DNA of 64,000 nucleotides from an uncultured Prevotellaceae bacterium (GTDB lineage: Bacteria > Bacteroidota > Bacteroidia > Bacteroidales > Bacteroidaceae): the NCBI GenBank assembly GCA_900316985.1, contig ONFE01000014.1, positions 1-64,000 on the forward strand. Direction: 5' to 3'. Below, one piece after another: positions 1-8,062 of the stretch. A program made the position numbers and the translations under genes. The notes under the pieces are model-generated. The model made no database searches. It worked only from the letters and a program-made list of their open reading frames with translations, and was not told where the DNA came from. The number at the start of each line of letters is the position of its first letter. Positions within the stretch are counted from its first letter, which is position 1.

Positions 1-134
1 CTTCCCGTCGGATGGACAGTGGCTTCATGTGCACTTCTGATAATGGAGCTTACAGTAGCGGGTACTGTTCCGGACTTGCACCGGATTCCCTTTTATGTCG
101 TGGCTGTGGGGCCGCGGACATCACCATTCGGGGG
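1..134 (-). promoter_or_regulatory. Cobalamin riboswitch, minus strand, cut by the window edge
   Basis: Read on the minus strand, this stretch has the conserved cobalamin riboswitch blocks in order: GGGAATCCGGTGCAAGTCC, then CCCGCTACTGTAAG, then GAAGCCACTGT followed by GACGGGAAG. The 3' part with the B12 box lies beyond the left edge, as does the gene it controls. By analogy that gene should be another B12-related transport or synthesis gene. Confidence 0.88.
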
Positions 135-135
135 A

Positions 136-167
136 CAAAGATACGATTAAGTGAGCAAAAATCCAAA
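136..167 (-). promoter_or_regulatory. Promoter of the leftward riboswitch transcript
   Basis: On the minus strand a -33 TTTG (164-167) and a -7 TATCTTTG (136-143) are 20 bp apart, matching the Bacteroidota consensus. Transcription would start just upstream of the leftward riboswitch. Confidence 0.7.
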
Positions 168-173
168 TAAATT

Positions 174-204
174 TTTGTTTTTTCACTCATTTGCACTAAC
201 TTTG
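174..204 (+). promoter_or_regulatory. Promoter of the rightward riboswitch/btu operon
   Basis: TTTG at 174-177 and TAACTTTG at 197-204 are separated by 19 bp, an excellent Bacteroidota promoter. It lies back-to-back with the leftward promoter and would initiate just ahead of the rightward riboswitch. Confidence 0.72.
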
Positions 205-211
205 TCCCCGT

Positions 212-365
212 CAATTGGTTCGCTTGTGCGAGGAAAGAGGGAACCTGGTGGAAATCCAGGACAGTCCCGCTGCTGTGAGTTCCGTTGAATGAAGGTGATC
301 AGACCACTGTCGATGTATCTGGACGGGAAGGTGCCTTCAGGGAACAAGTCAGAAGACCTGCCGTT
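212..365 (+). promoter_or_regulatory. Cobalamin riboswitch controlling the btu operon
   Basis: Conserved blocks are visible in order: GGGAACCTGGTGGAAATCC, CCCGCTGCTGTGAG, GACCACTGT followed by GACGGGAAGG, and the B12 box AGTCAGAAGACCTGCC (about 347-362). It ends about 40 nt before the receptor start at 406, as expected for control of translation initiation or early termination by cobalamin. Confidence 0.92.
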
Positions 366-405
366 GGCTTTGCTTCATGCGCTTCGAGGACGGCGCCTGC
401 AGGTT

Positions 406-2424
406 ATGAGAAAAGGATTCAAGTATTTTCTGACGACGGTGCTCTGCGGAGTGATGACGCTCTCTGCCGATGCGCAGGTAGTCCGCAACGATACGGTGGC
501 GGACAGGACGCATAGGCTGGAGGGGGTGACGGTGACGGAGCAGCGGCGGCAAAAGATAACGAGAAGCACAACGCCCTACCATCTGCTGGAAAGGGAGCAA
601 TTCCTGAGACTGGGGGTGACTGACGTGGCGGATGCGCTCCACCGAATCCCGGGCATCACGCTGAGGGACTACGGGGGTGCCGGCGGCATGAAGACGGTTT
701 CGGTACGTGGCTTCGGGGCCCGTCATACGGGGGTGACCTACGACGGGGTGATGCTGAGCGACTGCCAGAGTGGGGAGATAGACATCTCGCGCTATTCGCT
801 GGACAACGTGAGTGAGCTGGCGCTGACGGTGGGTGACAATGACGATATCTTCATTCCGGCCAAGCAGGCGAGCACGCCTTCGACACTCTCGATACAGACG
901 CTGAGGCTGCCTTCGGGAGATAGCCGTGGACACGTGACGGCTCAGATGAAGCTGGGTTCGTTCGGACTGGCAAGTCCCTTTGTGCGCTATGAACAGAGTG
1001 TAAGCAGCAGGCTGGCGCTCTCGGTGGAGGGGGAATATACGTATGCGGAGAATGACTATCCATACACGCTGAGGAATGTCACGCTGGTGACGAAGGAACG
1101 GCGGACGCACAGCCGCATGAACCAGGGTCACGGGGAGGTGAACATGGCCTGGCAGCCTACGGCAACGACACTCGTCGGGGCAAAGGCTTATTACTATGAC
1201 AATGACCGGCAGCTGCCGGGAATGGTGCGTCTCTATACGAACCTGAACGGCGAGAACCTCAGGGAGCGCAATGCCTTCGGACAGATGACATTGAGGACGC
1301 AACTGGCCAGGAACTGGCTGCTGAAGGGTGTGGCGAAATACAACTGGGCGGAATCCGTCTATAGGGATGACCTGTATGCGGGGGGCGTGAATGATGCGAG
1401 CTACTGGCAGCGGGAGGCCTATACCTCGGCAGCCCTGCTCTATGCGCCTGACGAAAAATGGGCCTTCGACTATTCGGCGGACTATGCCTTCAACAACCTG
1501 AACGGCAGTTCATGGCGCACGGTGGTGGGAAAGCCTTTCAGGCATACGGTACTGCAATCGGCTACGGCCCGTTACCGCGACGGGAGGCTGACGGTACTGG
1601 GAAGGCTGCTGTATTCGCTCTATCTGAACGACGCGAAGGAGGGACCGAGTGCGAGGAACATGCGGCGGCTGTCACCTTCGCTGTCGCTTTCCTACAAGCT
1701 GCTGGCTGACAGGGAACTCTACGTGAGGGCCTCGTACAAGAACATCTTCCGCTCGCCGACGTTCAACGAGAGCTACTACTACCACTACGGAAGCACGGAC
1801 CTGGCGCCGGAGGTGACGGATCAGGTGAACGTGGGCATTACGATGGACGAAGGGCGAGTGACAAAGGCTGTGGGGACGCACGTAAGGGTGACGCTCGACG
1901 GATACTATAACAGGCTGCGGGACATGATTGTCTCGGTGCCTTACAATATGTTTATATGGTCGTGCATTAATGTAGGGAAGGTGAGGATTCTGGGACTGGA
2001 CGCTACGCTGAACGTGACACAAAGGCTGGGGAGCGGCCACCAGGTGATGGTGACGGGAAACTACAGCTACCAGCGGGCGCAGAACCGTACGAACCCGGAG
2101 TCGCCGAACTACAACAAGCAGATAGCCTATATGCCCGAGCATTCGTGGGCGGCGGCGGTGAACTACGAGAATCCGTGGGTGAACGTCTCGATACATGGTC
2201 ATGGGGTGACGGCCAGATGGCCCAACAACGACCACTACGAGGGGACGATGATAGACGGCTACAAGGAATTCGGACTGACGGCCTACCGCGCGTTCTCATG
2301 GGGACGTCACCGGCTGGAAGGACGCGTGGACGTGAAGAACCTGTTCAACGAGCAGTATGAGCTGGTGGGGCATTACCCGATGCCCGGCAGAAGTTGGCAA
2401 TTATCAATTCTTTATAAAATATAA
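406..2424 (+). CDS. btuB: TonB-dependent cobalamin receptor, BtuB-like
   Basis: A 672-residue outer-membrane receptor that should import cobalamin across the outer membrane using TonB energy. A signal peptide (MRKGFKYFLTTVLCGVM...SADAQ) precedes a plug domain with the typical VADALHRIPGITLRDYGG and SVRGFGARHTGVTYDGV segments, then a beta-barrel ending in an aromatic-rich strand (SWQLSILYKI). The frame stays open upstream to 289, but that extension lies inside the riboswitch, so ATG 406, which gives a clean signal peptide, is chosen. The riboswitch and the btuG/F/C genes behind it make cobalamin the likely substrate. It is first in the operon; the next gene begins 6 nt downstream. Confidence 0.88.
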   Translation: MRKGFKYFLTTVLCGVMTLSADAQVVRNDTVADRTHRLEGVTVTEQRRQKITRSTTPYHLLEREQFLRLGVTDVADALHRIPGITLRDYGGAGGMKTVSVRGFGARHTGVTYDGVMLSDCQSGEIDISRYSLDNVSELALTVGDNDDIFIPAKQASTPSTLSIQTLRLPSGDSRGHVTAQMKLGSFGLASPFVRYEQSVSSRLALSVEGEYTYAENDYPYTLRNVTLVTKERRTHSRMNQGHGEVNMAWQPTATTLVGAKAYYYDNDRQLPGMVRLYTNLNGENLRERNAFGQMTLRTQLARNWLLKGVAKYNWAESVYRDDLYAGGVNDASYWQREAYTSAALLYAPDEKWAFDYSADYAFNNLNGSSWRTVVGKPFRHTVLQSATARYRDGRLTVLGRLLYSLYLNDAKEGPSARNMRRLSPSLSLSYKLLADRELYVRASYKNIFRSPTFNESYYYHYGSTDLAPEVTDQVNVGITMDEGRVTKAVGTHVRVTLDGYYNRLRDMIVSVPYNMFIWSCINVGKVRILGLDATLNVTQRLGSGHQVMVTGNYSYQRAQNRTNPESPNYNKQIAYMPEHSWAAAVNYENPWVNVSIHGHGVTARWPNNDHYEGTMIDGYKEFGLTAYRAFSWGRHRLEGRVDVKNLFNEQYELVGHYPMPGRSWQLSILYKI

Positions 2425-2430
2425 AATGAG

Positions 2431-3591
2431 ATGAAAATGAAAAAGTATCTTTTGAGTATGTCGGTGATGCTGATGGGTGTCAGCATGCTGACCTCGTGTC
2501 TGAGTGACAATGACGATGACAACGACAACACCTACCCGGTGATTGTGAGCAATGGCGTCTATGTGGTCTGCGGCGGTAACATGAGCAACAACATCGACGG
2601 TAGCCTGACGTATTACGACTACAAGACGAAGACGGCCTCACAGAAGGTGTTTGCTGCCAAGAACGGCCGTGGTCTGGGACTGACGGCCAACGATGCCTTG
2701 GTGTATGGATCGAAGATGTATATCGTGGTGGACGGCGAGCACTCGGTGGAAGTAGTGAATGCCAAGACGCTGCAGAGTATCAAGCGAATCGATATGACGG
2801 AGCTGATGGGTGTTGAGAAGGGTGTTCATCCGCGTCATATCACCTGCTACGACGGTATGATCTATGTGAGCACCTATGGCGCATCGAAGAGTGAAGGTTG
2901 GCCTGCAACAACGGAGGGTAATGGCTACGTGGCTGCCATCGACACGCTGACGTTCTCGCTGAAGGACACCTATGAGGTGGGCTCGTTCCCCGAGGGACTG
3001 ACTGCCTATAACGACAAACTCTACGTGTGTAACTCTGACTACAGCGCCTGCACAAAGGCCAGCATCTCAGTCATCGACCTGACGCAGAAGAAGGTGGTGC
3101 AGACCTATACCAACGAGAACATTGTGAACCCGACGGTGATTGCCGTGACGGGCTACGGTCTGTACGTGCTGGATATGGGTAACTATGCCGACAAGGCTTC
3201 GGGTATGCTCTACATTGATGCCTACGACGGCAGATGTAGCCGTCTGTTCGACGCCAGTTTCGTGACCTTCTACGACAGGTATATCTATGCCGTGAATGCA
3301 CCTTATGGAGCAACAAAGCACGACTATATCCGCTATGACATACAGTCGAGACTGCAGAACAGTTTCACACAGGACGGCGTGTACAGTCCTTGTGGCATCG
3401 GCGTGGACATCAGCGGTCATGTGTTCGTGGCTTCCTACAGGAAGAACGAGGAAACGGGCTATCCCAACTACAGCGGCAACGGCTATGTGGCAGAATATGA
3501 CCTGACGGGTGCCAAGGTGAATGAATTTGACTGTGGCGTAGGTCCCAATGCGATTGTCTTCAACACGGGCATCGAGTACGTGAAATACTAA
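2431..3591 (+). CDS. btuG: Surface beta-propeller lipoprotein, BtuG-like B12-binding protein
   Basis: A 386-residue lipoprotein: the lipobox LTSC puts the lipid anchor on Cys23, and the following SDNDDDND resembles the Bacteroidota signal for surface exposure. The rest reads as a YncE/DUF5074-type beta-propeller with repeated blade motifs (GSLTYYDYKT, HSVEVVNAKT, VAAIDTLTFS, ISVIDLTQKK). In Bacteroides thetaiotaomicron the propeller lipoprotein BtuG caps BtuB and captures B12 with very high affinity; position directly after btuB behind a B12 riboswitch supports the same job here. The specific BtuG assignment is inferred from context and fold. Confidence 0.78.
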   Translation: MKMKKYLLSMSVMLMGVSMLTSCLSDNDDDNDNTYPVIVSNGVYVVCGGNMSNNIDGSLTYYDYKTKTASQKVFAAKNGRGLGLTANDALVYGSKMYIVVDGEHSVEVVNAKTLQSIKRIDMTELMGVEKGVHPRHITCYDGMIYVSTYGASKSEGWPATTEGNGYVAAIDTLTFSLKDTYEVGSFPEGLTAYNDKLYVCNSDYSACTKASISVIDLTQKKVVQTYTNENIVNPTVIAVTGYGLYVLDMGNYADKASGMLYIDAYDGRCSRLFDASFVTFYDRYIYAVNAPYGATKHDYIRYDIQSRLQNSFTQDGVYSPCGIGVDISGHVFVASYRKNEETGYPNYSGNGYVAEYDLTGAKVNEFDCGVGPNAIVFNTGIEYVKY

Positions 3592-3612
3592 GAAACGGTC
3601 CAGAGAATAAGG

Positions 3613-4794
3613 ATGAAGAAAGCGCTATGGGTCATCATCACCGTGACGGCTGTCCTTTGCTCATGCAGGGACAGCCGCACGGCTGCTGACCAACGGCAGG
3701 GTGACACGCTGCGGCTGAAATATGCGGAAAAACTGACCATCGTGAAGCATGAGGGTTTCACGGAGGTGTTGCTGGCTGATCCCTGGAACACGGGGAAGAC
3801 GCTGCATCGGTACATCTTGATTAACGATAACGATAACGAAAACGATGACCAACACCTAACACCCAACACCCAACACCCAAATTCAGGAACAATCATCCGG
3901 GTGCCGCTGAAGAGGTCGGTGATTGCCACGAGTGTGCAATGCGGACTTATTGAGCATCTGGGAAAGCGCGAGGCCATAGCGGGCGTATGCGACTTGCAGT
4001 ACATCAATCTGCCTTGGGTGCAGGAGGAATGCAGGAAAGGACGTATTGCCGACTGCGGCAGCGGCTTGCAGCCTACGATTGAGAAGATTATCGACCTGAG
4101 GCCCGATGCCCTTTTCCTGTCACCCTTCCAGAACAGTGGCGGCTACGGGAAACTGGAGACGCTGCAGGTTCCCATCATCGAGATGGCCGACTATATGGAG
4201 AGTTCGGCTCTCGGACGTGCGGAATGGATGAAGTTCTACGGGATGCTTTTCGGAAAGGAGAAGGAGGCCGACAGTCTGTTTGCCGCCGTGGAAAAGAACT
4301 ATATGTCCCTACGGGACAAAGTTTCAAGTTTCAAGTCTCAAGTTGCAGGTAAGCATCGCCCATCGCCCAAAATCCTGATGGACAAGCAGACGGGAAGCGT
4401 GTGGTATGTGCCAGGAGGACGGAGCACGATAGGGCGTCTGATAGCCGATGCCGGTGCTGATTATCCCTGGCAGGGCGATGACCATAGCGGTTCGCTGCCT
4501 TTGTCGTTCGAGAGTGTGCTGGAGAAGGGAGGACCCTGCGACATCTGGCTTTTCCGCTACAATTCGCCCCATGCCATTACGGCCAAGGAACTGCTTTCGG
4601 AGAAACCAGCCTACAACCAGTTTAAGGCTTTCCAGAAGGGAGAAATCTATGGTTGCAATACGGCAACTTCCACTTTCTATGAAGACACGCCCTTCCGTCC
4701 AGACCTGCTGCTCCGCGACTTCATCACCATCTGCTATCCCGAGTTGGGACTGGGGGGAAGTACTTACTTTGTAAAAGTTAAAAACCAACGATAA
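3613..4794 (+). CDS. btuF: Cobalamin ABC transporter substrate-binding lipoprotein, BtuF-like
   Basis: A 393-residue class III periplasmic binding protein. It has a lipobox (VLCSC, lipid Cys18) and the BtuF/FecB pattern of two lobes: RSVIATSVQCGLIEHLG starts the first, and IIDLRPDALFLSP precedes the inter-lobe helix. It should hand cobalamin to BtuC. Odd feature: residues about 71-90 (NDNDNENDDQHLTPNTQHPN) are encoded by AACGAT and ACACCCAA tandem repeats of kinds otherwise found between genes here. A second repeat-derived patch of GTTTCAAGTTTCAAG type encodes residues about 237-246. Both lie at places that could be loops. It is downstream of btuG and 20 nt before btuC. Confidence 0.87.
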   Translation: MKKALWVIITVTAVLCSCRDSRTAADQRQGDTLRLKYAEKLTIVKHEGFTEVLLADPWNTGKTLHRYILINDNDNENDDQHLTPNTQHPNSGTIIRVPLKRSVIATSVQCGLIEHLGKREAIAGVCDLQYINLPWVQEECRKGRIADCGSGLQPTIEKIIDLRPDALFLSPFQNSGGYGKLETLQVPIIEMADYMESSALGRAEWMKFYGMLFGKEKEADSLFAAVEKNYMSLRDKVSSFKSQVAGKHRPSPKILMDKQTGSVWYVPGGRSTIGRLIADAGADYPWQGDDHSGSLPLSFESVLEKGGPCDIWLFRYNSPHAITAKELLSEKPAYNQFKAFQKGEIYGCNTATSTFYEDTPFRPDLLLRDFITICYPELGLGGSTYFVKVKNQR

Positions 4795-4814
4795 CGATAA
4801 CGTTAACGATAACC

Positions 4815-5822
4815 ATGCGACGCTTTACGATTTTGATGACGCTGCTGATTGTGATACTTTTCGCAATCAACCTCGTGGTGGGGGCAGTGGACATCCCCGT
4901 GAAGGAGGTGGTGAACATCCTTATGGGAGGCAAGAGCGACCATCCTTCGTGGGAATATATCGTATTGCAGAGTAGGTTGCCGCAGGGGATTACGGCCATG
5001 CTCTGCGGGGCTTCGTTGGCGGTGAGTGGTCTGATGCTGCAGACGGCTTTCCGAAACCCGTTGGCAGATCCCGGTATCTTCGGTATCAACAGCGGGGCTT
5101 CGTTGGGAGTGGCATTGGTGATGCTGCTTTTGGGAGGAAGTATCACGGCGGGAGCCTTCTCGTTGACGGGTTTCTTGGCTACGTTGGCGGCAGCCTTCGT
5201 GGGGGCCATGTTGGTGATGGCCTTGATACTGGTGTTTGCCACCATGGTGCGCAACAGCGTGATGCTGCTCATCATCGGTATCATGATCGGCTATATCGCC
5301 ACGTCGGCCATCTCGCTGCTCAACTTTTTCGCCACGGAAGAAGGCGTACAGTCGTATATGGTGTGGGGACTGGGTAACTTCGGAGGCGTCTCCATGGAAC
5401 AGATGCCGGCCTTTGTTATCATCTGTCTGGGAGGTATTGCAGCGGCTTTGCTGCTTATCAAGCCCTTGAATGCCCTGTTGCTGGGAGAGCGTTATGCCGA
5501 GAATCTGGGTATCAACACCCAACGGGTGCGCAACTGGCTATTGGTGGTCACGGGCATCCTGACGGCCATCACTACGGCTTTCTGCGGTCCGATAGCCTTT
5601 ATAGGACTGGCTGTTCCTCATATTGCGAGGATGCTGCTGGGTACGGAAAACCATCGTTCGCTGATGCCTGCCACCCTCCTGACGGGAGCTGCCATTGCGC
5701 TGATATGCAACATTATCTGCGTGCTTCCCGGTAATCGCGGCATTATTCCGCTAAATGCCGTGACGCCTGTCATCGGTGCTCCGGTGATTATCTACGTAAT
5801 CCTGAAACAGCGGGAAAGATAA
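4815..5822 (+). CDS. btuC: Cobalamin ABC transporter permease, BtuC-like (FecCD family)
   Basis: A 335-residue inner-membrane permease with about ten hydrophobic segments. Family landmarks include the early RLPQGITAMLCGASLAVSG, then QTAFRNPLADPGIFGI, and a late CGPIAFIGLAVPHIARMLLG that includes the coupling helix to the ATPase. It forms the membrane channel of the B12 importer. No ATPase (btuD) follows: the next gene is on the opposite strand, so the ATPase must be encoded elsewhere, perhaps behind the leftward riboswitch. Confidence 0.9.
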   Translation: MRRFTILMTLLIVILFAINLVVGAVDIPVKEVVNILMGGKSDHPSWEYIVLQSRLPQGITAMLCGASLAVSGLMLQTAFRNPLADPGIFGINSGASLGVALVMLLLGGSITAGAFSLTGFLATLAAAFVGAMLVMALILVFATMVRNSVMLLIIGIMIGYIATSAISLLNFFATEEGVQSYMVWGLGNFGGVSMEQMPAFVIICLGGIAAALLLIKPLNALLLGERYAENLGINTQRVRNWLLVVTGILTAITTAFCGPIAFIGLAVPHIARMLLGTENHRSLMPATLLTGAAIALICNIICVLPGNRGIIPLNAVTPVIGAPVIIYVILKQRER

Positions 5823-5893
5823 CGTTAACGATAACGATAACGTTAACGATAACGTTAACGATAACCTGAAACTTGAAACCTGAATCCTGAAAC
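5819..5893. repeat. AACGAT/AACGTT tandem repeat followed by a TGAAACTTGAAACC repeat
   Basis: Seven or more degenerate hexamers (GATAACGTTAACGATAACG...) are followed by CCTGAAACTTGAAACCTGAA. The same hexamer family occurs at 3823-3846 (inside btuF), 4786-4812 and 6857-6875. The TTTCAAG/TTTCAGG family occurs at 4321-4350, 6896-6926, 22512-22545, 41755-41790 and 45822-45870. Confidence 0.85.
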
Positions 5894-6852
5894 TAACAAA
5901 ACTTTACGTAAAACCATCGGAAAAGCCAATAGAAGGCGGTTCCGGTGAGGAGGCCTGCCAAGGCGTCGATGGCGTAATGGGCCTGAATATAGACCGTGGC
6001 AAAGAACATCAGGATGAAAAGAGGAAGCAAGATGAAGAACAGCCAGCGGGAACGTGCCTGCCATGCAAGCCATAGCAAGACGGTAGCGATGCCTACATGT
6101 GAGGAAGGGAAGGCTGCCGTGGGACGCTCTCCAGCTTCGTGGGCACTCTCCACGAGATGATAGAAGAAGCCGTCTTTCCATCCCGGTGAAGGCAGACAGT
6201 CCTGGTGGAAATAGAAATAGTCGCCTACGTTGGGAAACACCCCTTTTGCTATCTCTTCCACGCCCACGGCCTGGTAGTAGAACATCGGTCCCGTGACGGG
6301 CACGAGGATGAAAATGACGTAGAAGAGAAAGAAAGAGGCCATGATGATGAAGACACACTGGTGGAAATCCTTGTAGCGGGCGAAGAAGAAATAAATAGCC
6401 ACGGCGGCAATCATCGGATAGTAGGAGGCATAGCCGAGATCCATCAGTTCGCTGAAGACAGGGTGCGTGAAGGCCTGTGAGAAGAGCAGGGCAGGCTGGC
6501 AGCCGAAGAGCTGCTGTTCCCAGGAGGCAAAGACATGGTCGAGATTGGGCAGCATGCGGTTGATCTCGTAGGTATCGGGATACCACCAGGAGAGGAACGA
6601 CATCTGCACGATGACACGGATGAGCATCACCAGGCGACAAGGCAGCATGCGATAGACAGCCCACATCAGCAGCGTGGTGACGGCAATCTGGATGCGCCCC
6701 GTAATCATGGCATGAGGATTCTGCACCTTCGTATAGCAGAAGAGGATGATGAGCAACGTGAGCAGCAGGTAGCCGAACGCCGCCCACTCGATGGCCAGCA
6801 ATCCCTTCTTAGGCTTCTTCTCGATTGTCAGTAATTCTTTCAGTATCTTCAT
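5893..6852 (-). CDS. PAP2-superfamily integral membrane phosphatase/transferase
   Basis: A 319-residue membrane protein with about six hydrophobic helices. The PAP2 motifs are present: PTAAFPSSHVG (Ser251-His252) and YIQAHYAIDALAG (His292, Asp296), which form the phospho-enzyme site of lipid phosphatases and inositol-phosphorylceramide-type synthases. The PSSH form and a long N-terminal helical region resemble the latter group, but the substrate cannot be read from sequence. It is downstream of the epimerase on the same strand, with 90 bp of repeats between. Confidence 0.8.
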   Translation of the reverse strand: MKILKELLTIEKKPKKGLLAIEWAAFGYLLLTLLIILFCYTKVQNPHAMITGRIQIAVTTLLMWAVYRMLPCRLVMLIRVIVQMSFLSWWYPDTYEINRMLPNLDHVFASWEQQLFGCQPALLFSQAFTHPVFSELMDLGYASYYPMIAAVAIYFFFARYKDFHQCVFIIMASFFLFYVIFILVPVTGPMFYYQAVGVEEIAKGVFPNVGDYFYFHQDCLPSPGWKDGFFYHLVESAHEAGERPTAAFPSSHVGIATVLLWLAWQARSRWLFFILLPLFILMFFATVYIQAHYAIDALAGLLTGTAFYWLFRWFYVKFC

Positions 6853-6942
6853 TTTTAAACGATAACGATGACGATAACTTTAATCCTTAATCTTTAATCT
6901 TGAATCTTGGATCTTGAAACCTGAAACGCGCCGAAGGCGCCT

Positions 6943-7935
6943 TTACAACCACCCGTTTTCACGGTACCACTGGATGGTGAGGCGCACGCCTTCCTCCAAT
7001 TGATAATGAGGCTCAAAGCCCAATTCGCGACGGGCAGGCTGGATGTCACAACGCCAGTTGCGCTGTTTCATGATATGGTATTTATCGTTGTTCAGGGCAG
7101 TTATTTTCCCTGTCATTCTTCCGATGTATTCCCCGCAGAAGGTGATGATACGCAGGAGCCAGATGGGTGCCGTGATACGAATCCACCAAGGGTTGCCAAG
7201 TTCCTTGCGGATAAGGTCGCTGAATGTGGAGGAGCGGTAGACGGAGCCGTCACTGAGGAAGAACTTGCGCCCGGGCTCTCCCTTTTCGATGGCAAGGAAG
7301 ATGGCCTGCACCACGTCGAGTACATAGACGAAGGTGATGTCTTGCGGCTTGTAGCCCACAGCGAAATCGGTATGTGCCTTGATGCTCTTCGCCATCATGA
7401 AGTAATCGCGTTCGCGGGGACCATAGACACCCGTGGGACGCAGGATGACAATAGGGAGTTCTGACTCCATTAAAAAACGCTCTGCTTCCAGTTTGCTCTT
7501 GCCGTATTCCGTGTTGGGCGCGGGCTTATCGTTCTCCGTGATTTCCGTATAGGGCTGCTCTTCGCGGATAGGTCCGAAGACGCTCAAGGAACTCAGATAG
7601 ACGAATTTCTTCAGCGGCATCTCCAGCTGCAGCAGGGCATTGACAAGACTCTTCGTGCCCCCAACGTTGATACGGTGGAAGTCTTCTTTATGAAGACACT
7701 TCGTCACACCGGCGGCATGCACTACGTAGTCAAACTGCAGATTGCGCATCTTTTCCACCAAGTCCTCCTCAGAGGTGAGGTTGACTTCCAGGAAATGGAT
7801 GCGTTCGTCTGTGAGCCACTGCCGCGAACTGCTCTTGCGGAGGGCCACCCATACGTTCATGTTGCGCCTGAGGGCTTCATCCACGATGAAACCGCCAATA
7901 AAGCCTGTGGCACCGGTTATCAGTATGTTACTCAT
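6943..7935 (-). CDS. NAD(P)-dependent epimerase/dehydratase (extended SDR)
   Basis: A 330-residue extended short-chain dehydrogenase: the nucleotide-binding GATGFIGG is near the N-terminus, with VHAAG, YLSSLSVFG and the catalytic YGKSK further on. It probably acts on a nucleotide sugar or a sterol-like/lipid-linked substrate; substrate unknown. The frame extends 7 codons further up, but those codons overlap a good -7 box (7944-7951), so ATG 7935 is preferred. That leaves a transcript with almost no 5' leader. Confidence 0.85.
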   Translation of the reverse strand: MSNILITGATGFIGGFIVDEALRRNMNVWVALRKSSSRQWLTDERIHFLEVNLTSEEDLVEKMRNLQFDYVVHAAGVTKCLHKEDFHRINVGGTKSLVNALLQLEMPLKKFVYLSSLSVFGPIREEQPYTEITENDKPAPNTEYGKSKLEAERFLMESELPIVILRPTGVYGPRERDYFMMAKSIKAHTDFAVGYKPQDITFVYVLDVVQAIFLAIEKGEPGRKFFLSDGSVYRSSTFSDLIRKELGNPWWIRITAPIWLLRIITFCGEYIGRMTGKITALNNDKYHIMKQRNWRCDIQPARRELGFEPHYQLEEGVRLTIQWYRENGWL

Positions 7936-7943
7936 TTCGACCG

Positions 7944-7951
7944 CAAAATTA
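7944..7951 (-). promoter_or_regulatory. -7 promoter element of the epimerase gene
   Basis: TAATTTTG on the minus strand matches TAnnTTTG exactly and ends 8 nt before ATG 7935, so the mRNA would be leaderless or nearly so. Confidence 0.55.
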
Positions 7952-8025
7952 ATCATTTTTTATCAAAAACACGCCTTTTAGTATTATTTAAAACCTCATT
8001 CGGTGGCCTTATCACATTTTTTCCC

Positions 8026-8033
8026 TATATTTG
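8026..8033 (+). promoter_or_regulatory. -7 promoter element of rnr
   Basis: TATATTTG lies 29 nt before the rnr start; no clear TTTG is seen at the -33 position. Confidence 0.55.
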
Positions 8034-8062
8034 AAACCTGAAAAAACTTAAAACTAAATATT

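Noticed and set aside
289..405. N-terminal extension of the BtuB receptor frame
   Set aside because: These codons lie within the cobalamin riboswitch; the signal peptide begins at ATG 406.
349..1302. Long open frame on the minus strand inside btuB
   Set aside because: It lies opposite a convincing receptor gene; the Arg/His-rich translation is typical of a shadow frame in GC-rich coding sequence.
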